From Candidatus Bathyarchaeota archaeon (GTDB lineage: Archaea; Thermoproteota; CALKCG01; B24; JAGTQN01), in contig JAGTQN010000020.1 in the NCBI GenBank assembly GCA_018396395.1, positions 1,281 through 19,721 of the forward strand: a DNA stretch of 18,441 bases, read 5' to 3'. Positions 14,247-18,441 of the stretch are shown here, in pieces. A program made the translations under genes and the position numbers. Within the stretch, counting starts at the first letter, position 1. Every line of letters begins with the position of its first letter. Under the pieces are notes generated by a model. That model ran no database searches, was not told where the DNA came from, and worked only from the letters and a program-made list of their open reading frames with translations.

Positions 14247-14271
14247 AATAACTTGACAGTATCGTTTCAAA
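14247..14271 (+). repeat. IS6-like element: right inverted repeat plus right target duplication
   Basis: AATAACTTGACAGTATC (14247-14263) is the reverse complement of the left repeat at 13255-13271. It is followed directly by GTTTCAAA (14264-14271), the second copy of the target duplication. Confidence 0.95.
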
Positions 14272-14377
14272 AAGGGCAACCTTAAAATACCACCCCTACC
14301 CTTACATCTCAGTAATTCTTTCCTTAGGCTACATTGGTCTTTAATTTTCAGTACCGAAGCAATGGAGGAGTGCATAG
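14272..14377 (+). promoter_or_regulatory. Promoter and leader of psmB-fttA
   Basis: Two TATA-like boxes are visible: CTTAAAATACC near 14280-14290, about 90 nt upstream of the ATG, and TCTTTAATTTT near 14337-14347. GGAGG at 14364-14368 precedes the ATG at 14378 by 9 nt. Use of the distal box would give a leader of about 70 nt; the proximal box would give a very short one. The IS6-like insertion ends only a few bases upstream, so it may have displaced older control sequence. Confidence 0.5.
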
Positions 14378-15028
14378 ATGCAAGAATGGTTTAGGAACCC
14401 CCAAGCCCTAGGGCTAACTACGGGAACGACTACCATAGGCCTTGTATGCAGAGGTGGTGTAGTCCTAGCAACTGACACGAGGGTTACCTCAGGCTACTAT
14501 GTTGCCCATAAAAGGGGAAAGAAGGTCTTCCCTATAGATGACCATGTGGCCATGACCATGGCCGGTGTGGCTGCCCATGGACAGAATGTTGTGGATATTC
14601 TCAGGGTTAATGCAAAGCTCTACCGTTTCATCCATGGACGTCCAATACCCATCAGCGCGGCTGCCAGGCTGGCGGCAAACCTCCTCTTCAGCGTTAGACC
14701 TATGAGCCTTGTAATCCAAGCGATCATAGGAGGCGTCGACGATACAGGTCCGAGGCTATATGCCCTCGATCCCTTCGGAAGTGCGACAGAGGAGAAGTGT
14801 TTCTCTACAGGTTCGGGCTCCCCTATAGCATACGGCTTACTAGAAGCCGAGTATAAGGATGGTCTTAGCATCGATGAGGCGATACCCCTCGCCGTCAGAG
14901 CCGTCTCGGCGGCTATGAAGAGGGATATCGCTAGCGGCGACAGCTTCGATGTCGCCGTTGTAAGCAAGGATGGCTACAGGGAACTCTCTGAGGAGGAAAA
15001 GGCGAAGATCCTAGTTACGATTCCATGA
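14378..15028 (+). CDS. psmB: Proteasome beta subunit (20S core, N-terminal Thr hydrolase)
   Basis: This 216-aa precursor has a 16-residue propeptide cut at LTTG16/T17, exposing the nucleophile Thr (T17, mature T1) in TTTIGLV. Active-site partners are in place: D33 in LATDTR (mature D17), K49 in KKVF (mature K33), the serine-containing GSGSP loop (145-149), and a C-terminal Asp in RDIASGDSFDV. The product forms the inner rings of the archaeal 20S proteasome, degrading unfolded proteins with an AAA unfoldase. No alpha subunit or unfoldase gene is in the window. The start follows GGAGG by 9 nt. The stop overlaps the fttA start (ATGA), so the two are translationally coupled. Length and motifs are normal. 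Confidence 0.97.
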   Translation: MQEWFRNPQALGLTTGTTTIGLVCRGGVVLATDTRVTSGYYVAHKRGKKVFPIDDHVAMTMAGVAAHGQNVVDILRVNAKLYRFIHGRPIPISAAARLAANLLFSVRPMSLVIQAIIGGVDDTGPRLYALDPFGSATEEKCFSTGSGSPIAYGLLEAEYKDGLSIDEAIPLAVRAVSAAMKRDIASGDSFDVAVVSKDGYRELSEEEKAKILVTIP

Positions 15029-16962
15029 AGCCGGTGGCCTTTTTGAAGGGACAGTCCGCCGATCCCCTTGTTAAGATACGGGAGACCATCCTCGATCGAG
15101 TACCTAAGGAAGCGGAGATTACAAGGGTGAACTTCGAGGGCTCTAGGCTCGTCATATATGCCAAAAAGCCTGAGTTACTTCTCTTCGGAAGGAGCTATGT
15201 CATCCCTAGCATTGTAAGCCTCATACGCAAGCGCATAGTCGTCCGAAGCGATCCATCCATTAGGTCGCCTGAGAAGGAGACTGAGCTCGTCATAAGGGAA
15301 GTCATTCCTAAGGAGGCGGAAGTCAACAACATCATCTTCGATCCTACCATAGGCGAGGTCATCATCGAAGCCAAAAAGGTCGGCCTTGCCGTTGGAAAGG
15401 AGGGGTCGAACCTTCAGGAGATCATGAAGAGGACAAAGTGGAGCCCTAGGGTTATCAGGACGCCCCCAATACCTTCGAAGATCATAGCAAACCAGAGGCA
15501 TATCGTCTATACGGAGAGCCGGGAAAGGGAGAGGATCCAGAGGGCCATGGGGGAGAGGATCTTCAGAAATCCCGTCCTGAAGGCTGGGGAGATCACTGTA
15601 ACGGCCCTTGGAGGCTTCAAAGAAGTCGGTAGGAGTAGCCTCCTCGTCAGTACGAAGGAGAGTAAGATCCTAATAGACTGCGGAATAAACCCTGGTGTAA
15701 CGAGGGCACCTGGGCTTTTTCCATACCTTGGGGAGCTGGACCTTGAAGAGCTGGACGCCGTTGTTATAAGCCATGGGCACCTCGACCACTGCGGGGCCCT
15801 TCCTATGCTTTTCAAGTATGGCTTCGATGGCGCCGTCTATTGCTCCGAGCCAACATCCAGTCTCATGACCCTGGCCCAATTGGACTTCCTAGACGTAGCC
15901 AGCAAGGAAGGTATAACGCCCCCCTACGACCAGAAGGATGTCAGGGAGGCTGTCCTCCATACGTTTCCCCTGAAGTATGGCTTTGTCCTAGACATTGCTC
16001 CGGAGGTTAAGCTAACCCTCTGGAATGCGGGTCATATCCTAGGCTCCTCAATCGTCCATCTACACATAGGGGAGGGACTTCACAACATCGTCTTTACAGG
16101 GGATTTTAAATATGGGAAAACCCAGCTCCTCGACCCATCTGTAGCTTCCTTCACAAGGGTGGAAACCCTCATCATCGAATCGACCTATGGGGCTCCTGAG
16201 GACGTTATGCCTCCTAGGGCTGAGGTAGAAAAGCGTTTCGTGGAACTCCTGAACGGCGCCCTCCAGAGGGGAGGGAAGGTTCTGATACCCGTTCCCGCCA
16301 TAGGAAGGAGCCAAGAGATCATGATCGTCCTCGACGAATACATGAAGCGGAAGGAGCTCCTTGAGGTTCCCGTTTATGTCGAGGGAATGATCAACGAGGC
16401 TACGGCCATTCATACAGCCTATCCCGAATACCTGAGTAGGGAGTTAAGGGATAAGATCCTCTACGAGGATGTAAACCCCTTCCAATCGGATTACTTCACG
16501 ATCCTTTCAGGACCTACAGATAGGGAGCAGATTGTCGAAGAGGGGGGACCATGTATCATCATCGCCACTTCCGGAATGCTGGAAGGTGGCCCAGCCGTTG
16601 AGTATTTCAAGCTCATGGCTCCAAATCCCAACAATCTTCTTGTCTTCGTAAGCTATCAAATCGAGGGGACCCTGGGAAGGCGTTTGAAGAACGGCTTGGG
16701 AGAGGTTGCCCTTGCCGATACCAATGGAAGGATCCAGGTTTACAGCGTAAAGATGGAGGTCAAGTCTGTGGAAGGCTTCAGTGGCCACTCGGACAGGGCC
16801 CAGATATTGAACTATTTGAAAAGGATTTCCCCTAAGCCTGAGAAAGTCATCGTCTGCCATGGCGAACCGAACAAAGTCCTGAACCTATCCCAGGCTATTT
16901 GGAGATCTTCGCGGATACCTACCTTCGCTCCCGATAATCTCGAAACGGTAAGACTCAGGTAA
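15025..16962 (+). CDS. fttA: KH-CPSF ribonuclease / transcription termination factor FttA (aCPSF1)
   Basis: This 645-aa cytoplasmic ribonuclease resembles archaeal CPSF73-like termination factors, which cut nascent RNA and release RNA polymerase. Residues 1-180 hold KH-type RNA-binding domains, with GKEG at 124-127 in the second. The metallo-beta-lactamase and beta-CASP parts follow: LIDCG, HGHLDH at 250-255, H337 in AGHILGS, D360 in FTGDFKYG, EST-Y around E385, H588 in FSGHSD, and H612 in VCHGEP. All zinc ligands expected for an active nuclease appear present, and the length is normal for the family. The start overlaps the psmB stop (ATGA); this gene has no strong ribosome site of its own nearby, supporting coupling. 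A T-tract hairpin lies about 135 nt downstream. Confidence 0.96.
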   Translation: MKPVAFLKGQSADPLVKIRETILDRVPKEAEITRVNFEGSRLVIYAKKPELLLFGRSYVIPSIVSLIRKRIVVRSDPSIRSPEKETELVIREVIPKEAEVNNIIFDPTIGEVIIEAKKVGLAVGKEGSNLQEIMKRTKWSPRVIRTPPIPSKIIANQRHIVYTESRERERIQRAMGERIFRNPVLKAGEITVTALGGFKEVGRSSLLVSTKESKILIDCGINPGVTRAPGLFPYLGELDLEELDAVVISHGHLDHCGALPMLFKYGFDGAVYCSEPTSSLMTLAQLDFLDVASKEGITPPYDQKDVREAVLHTFPLKYGFVLDIAPEVKLTLWNAGHILGSSIVHLHIGEGLHNIVFTGDFKYGKTQLLDPSVASFTRVETLIIESTYGAPEDVMPPRAEVEKRFVELLNGALQRGGKVLIPVPAIGRSQEIMIVLDEYMKRKELLEVPVYVEGMINEATAIHTAYPEYLSRELRDKILYEDVNPFQSDYFTILSGPTDREQIVEEGGPCIIIATSGMLEGGPAVEYFKLMAPNPNNLLVFVSYQIEGTLGRRLKNGLGEVALADTNGRIQVYSVKMEVKSVEGFSGHSDRAQILNYLKRISPKPEKVIVCHGEPNKVLNLSQAIWRSSRIPTFAPDNLETVRLR

Positions 16963-17094
16963 AGGCCTTCGAAAAATCCTGGAACCGGTTGCCTGAAACT
17001 TTGTCATAAAGGATCGGTTGGAGGGTATTTTCCAGTTTCTAGGGAAGATAATAATTTCTCTTCTCTTCTCTTCGATCCCATCCTTTAGCCTTAA

Positions 17095-17119
17095 GGAAGC
17101 CATTAAAATGGCTTTTTCT
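17095..17119 (+). terminator. Hairpin plus T-tract downstream of fttA
   Basis: AAGCCAT (17097-17103) pairs with ATGGCTT (17108-17114) around a TAAA loop and runs into TTTTTCT. T-runs end archaeal transcripts, and the hairpin may help. It could serve fttA. Confidence 0.5.
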
Positions 17120-17234
17120 ATTCTTTCCTAGTAAGGCTCCCTTCTTCCAGCCTGCAACTAGCCCAGTAGAGAGCTTGTCTTAGTCTTAAAGGGCTTGCAT
17201 GGAAGGCTCTTAGAAGGAAGGATGAATTCTGTTT

Positions 17235-17305
17235 CGCTCTTAACTGAGAATTTTGTGGCTGCCATAACTTTTTCCATGCGGCCACAAAAATCTTACTTAA
17301 GAGCG
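17235..17305. other. Long imperfect hairpin, possible structured RNA or bidirectional terminator
   Basis: CGCTCTTAA (17235-17243) pairs with TTAAGAGCG (17297-17305). After one mismatch, five more pairs form (17245-17249 with 17291-17295, including one G-U). After a second mismatch, TTTTGTGGC (17251-17259) pairs with GCCACAAAA (17281-17289). The tip has a few further pairs around the loop AACTTTTTCC. In all about 28 pairs form in 71 nt. It lies 22 nt beyond the stop of the minus-strand UPF0201 gene. Confidence 0.75.
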
Positions 17306-17326
17306 CTGATTTCTTCCTTTCGGCAT

Positions 17327-17731
17327 TCACCTCTTCGAGGAGGGAGCCACCCAGTCTAGGAATTCCCTCGAATTCCTAACCTTCACCTCCAGCTTTATGG
17401 CTCCTAGGGGCGACTCCCCCCTTTCCTCGCAGAATGAAACATGTCCTGCAAAGGCTACTTGCTTATTTAGGTATACAGTGAAGGTATCCCCCCTAAGGCT
17501 TAATTTGAGGATACGCCTGGCAGCATCCCTAATCCTCTCAGCCACTAGTAGCTCCCGAAATCTCTCCAAGCCCTTTTCATCCGTTTTCGCTAGGAGAAGC
17601 TTCCTTCCATCATCAAGGGCTAATTCCTCGAAGGTTTCGATGGCTACAAGGTTCCTTACTGCCTTCAAAACCTTTTCCCGGTCTTCCGTGGGATTCAGGG
17701 AAACCTGAACCCTCGCTTCGATAACTTCCAA
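17327..17731 (-). CDS. UPF0201 family protein (small archaeal RNA-binding-like)
   Basis: This 134-aa protein resembles the archaeal UPF0201 family (PF01877, RNA_binding). It begins with VIEARVQVSLNPTEDREKVLKAVRN, and the family core ERFRELLVAERIRDAARRIL is followed by TFTVYLNKQVAFAGHVSF. Next comes PLGAIKLEV, and REFLDWVAP closes the protein. The length is normal. Its molecular role is not established; nucleic-acid binding is a family-level suggestion. The start is taken as TTG at 17731 because GGAGG (17743-17739) lies 7 nt upstream; the TTG at 17737 would be only 1 nt from that site. The preceding UPF0200 gene overlaps it by 119 nt as sequenced, which may reflect a frameshift at that gene's end. 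Confidence 0.88.
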   Translation of the reverse strand: MEVIEARVQVSLNPTEDREKVLKAVRNLVAIETFEELALDDGRKLLLAKTDEKGLERFRELLVAERIRDAARRILKLSLRGDTFTVYLNKQVAFAGHVSFCEERGESPLGAIKLEVKVRNSREFLDWVAPSSKR

Positions 17732-18296
17732 AGCCAAGCCTCCCTAAAAGAAGCTTCATCTTATCCTTTAAATCCTCCGGTCCTCCAACATTCTCGATGA
17801 CTACATCTGCTACATTTAAAGCTTGGGAGAGCCCCAGCCTTTTCTCTTCAGAATCCCTGATTTCGAGGTCCTCTAGGCATTTCGGATCGTCCTCTCGTCC
17901 TCTCGAACGAAGGTTTTGAAACCTTCGTTCCCTAGGTGCCTTAATCGCCACAAGGACGAAATGCCTGAAGCTCTTCCTGAATAGGAGGATTTCTTCGAGG
18001 CTCCTTATACCTTCTATGGCTATGAGGGGGCCATCTAAGGCTCTGCACTTTGCCAGGCATTTCTCAGCCACGATGGTGGGGCCCTCTTCTTGACGGATCT
18101 TGTGTATGAAGGTATTCATAACATCGGCTGTGAGCTTCATGCCCCTTTTCAGCGCTTCTTCCCTTACTATGTCCCCCATACTTATGACTGGATAGCCTAG
18201 ATCCGAGATAGCTTTGGCAGCCGTCGTCTTTCCAGCACCAGGCATACCGACGATTCCTAGGGCAGTCTTATCGATTTTCCTCCTCGAATCCTCCAT
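17613..18296 (-). CDS. UPF0200 family P-loop nucleotide kinase-like protein
   Basis: This 227-aa protein (from 18296) begins with TALGIVGMPGAGKTT, a Walker A motif at residues 17-25. It continues with family blocks: PVISMGDIVREEALKRG (36-52), IAIEGIRSLEEI (92-103), VAIKAPRERRFQNLRSRGR, DDPK, and ADVVIENVG. This is the archaeal UPF0200/adenylate-kinase-like group; the substrate is unknown, and dephospho-CoA kinase labels are weakly founded. The family normally ends about residue 185. Here some 43 extra Gly/Ser/Arg-rich residues run into the UPF0201 gene. A TAG in the +1 frame at 17746-17744, just before that gene's ribosome site, suggests a one-base shift or sequencing error. The start at 18296 is preferred because the family begins near the P-loop and a TATA box lies between it and the ATG at 18380, which would add 28 charged residues. 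Confidence 0.85.
   Translation of the reverse strand: MEDSRRKIDKTALGIVGMPGAGKTTAAKAISDLGYPVISMGDIVREEALKRGMKLTADVMNTFIHKIRQEEGPTIVAEKCLAKCRALDGPLIAIEGIRSLEEILLFRKSFRHFVLVAIKAPRERRFQNLRSRGREDDPKCLEDLEIRDSEEKRLGLSQALNVADVVIENVGGPEDLKDKMKLLLGRLGFGSYRSEGSGFPESHGRPGKGFEGSKEPCSHRNLRGISP
17739..17743 (-). promoter_or_regulatory. Shine-Dalgarno site deciding the UPF0201 TTG start
   Basis: GGAGG on the minus strand at 17743-17739 lies 7 nt before the TTG at 17731 and 1 nt before the TTG at 17737. Spacing favours 17731. Confidence 0.7.
17905..17930. repeat. 26-bp near-perfect palindrome inside the UPF0200 gene
   Basis: GAACGAAGGTTT (17905-17916) and AAACCTTCGTTC (17919-17930) are exact reverse complements separated by TG. 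The stretch encodes part of the ERRFQNLRS segment in the minus-strand gene. It could be a DNA site, an mRNA fold or a coincidence of Arg/Phe codons. Confidence 0.95.
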
Positions 18297-18346
18297 GGAA
18301 GCCCGGCTCCCAAGGGTGTCGAAGATCCTATTTTTCTTTTCCTTTC

Positions 18347-18354
18347 TTTTATAT
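18347..18354 (-). promoter_or_regulatory. TATA box of the UPF0200-UPF0201 unit
   Basis: ATATAAAA on the minus strand (complement of 18347-18354) is a strong archaeal TATA match. It predicts transcription starting near 18325, some 30 nt before the ATG at 18296 and downstream of the ATG at 18380. A weak ribosome site GGGAG lies at 18311-18307. Confidence 0.6.
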
Positions 18355-18441
18355 TCGATGAATAGGCGGTATTTTTCCATTCTGATTTGAATTCCTTTTT
18401 CACTACATTACATTACCCACTTCCATCCTTATCTATTCCTT

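Larger units (their letters stand above)
13255..14263 (+). mobile_element. IS6-like insertion sequence, decayed, with internal duplication
   Basis: The 1009-bp element is bounded by perfect 17-bp inverted repeats and a perfect 8-bp target duplication, the duplication length expected for IS6. Removing one internal repeat unit and spacer (280 bp) gives about 729 bp, close to short archaeal IS6 elements. The single transposase gene inside is broken. It inserted about 115 bp upstream of psmB and about 170 bp from tRNA-Pro. The intact ends mean it could in principle be mobilised only by a transposase acting in trans. Confidence 0.92.
16963..17326. other. Noncoding convergent region with two hairpins
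   Basis: This 364-bp gap lies between the ends of fttA (plus) and the UPF0201 gene (minus). It holds a polypyrimidine TCTCT-type run near 17056-17072, a T-tract hairpin at 17095-17119, and a long 71-nt imperfect hairpin at 17235-17305. Basic 70-aa and 72-aa minus-strand frames that run here have no convincing support. Nothing else is recognised. Confidence 0.6.

Noticed and set aside
16885..17103. 72-aa minus-strand frame at the end of fttA
   Set aside because: It overlaps the fttA 3' end and has no supporting signal.
17118..17330. 70-aa minus-strand frame starting GTG, overlapping the UPF0201 stop
   Set aside because: It contains the 71-nt hairpin, lacks a convincing ribosome site and matches no family I recognise; spurious is more likely than a third operon gene.
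18297..18380. Upstream ATG of the UPF0200 gene at 18380
   Set aside because: A strong TATA box lies inside this stretch, and the 28 added residues are highly charged and unlike the family's N-terminus.

Overview
The window looks archaeal, probably a thermophile of the Thermoproteota/TACK side; the exact lineage cannot be fixed from the sequence. The evidence is a processed-type proteasome beta subunit overlapping a KH-CPSF ribonuclease (FttA/aCPSF1), two small archaeal families (UPF0200 and UPF0201), TATA-box promoters, no encoded CCA on the tRNA, and a tRNA-Pro(CGG) with an intron at the canonical archaeal 37/38 site.

Layout. Positions 1-716 hold a heavily decayed DDE transposase. Positions 916-9460 are a tight three-gene operon: an OPT-like (DUF6785/DUF6784-type) membrane protein, a 1495-aa fusion of an extracytoplasmic M28-peptidase-like domain to an FtsX/MacB-type permease, and a second OPT-like paralogue. 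Gaps are 5-8 nt, so the three are probably made together as an envelope export, uptake or remodelling system; the substrate is unknown. On the minus strand, 9616-11414 is a two-gene unit: a 2-hydroxyacid dehydrogenase followed by an amidohydrolase-2 family protein with substituted metal-site positions.

Positions 11588-14271 are a mobile-element graveyard around tRNA-Pro. An IS607/IS605-group remnant has an intact 64-aa HTH protein overlapping a broken tnpB, with a 3' hairpin. The intron-containing tRNA-Pro follows on the minus strand. After it comes an IS6-like element with perfect 17-bp inverted repeats, an 8-bp target duplication, a ruined transposase, and an exact 269-bp internal duplication.

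Positions 14378-16962 are psmB-fttA, coupled by an ATGA overlap (protein turnover and transcription termination). Positions 16963-17326 are noncoding, with a T-tract hairpin and a striking 71-nt imperfect hairpin. Positions 17327-18296 (minus) encode a UPF0200 P-loop kinase-like protein followed by a UPF0201 protein.

The strongest unexplained signals are: the OPT-like/pseudo-M28-FtsX/OPT-like operon; a 38-bp perfect palindrome inside the first OPT-like gene; the exact tandem duplication inside a decayed IS6-like element; the 71-nt hairpin; and the standalone HTH next to dead tnpB.
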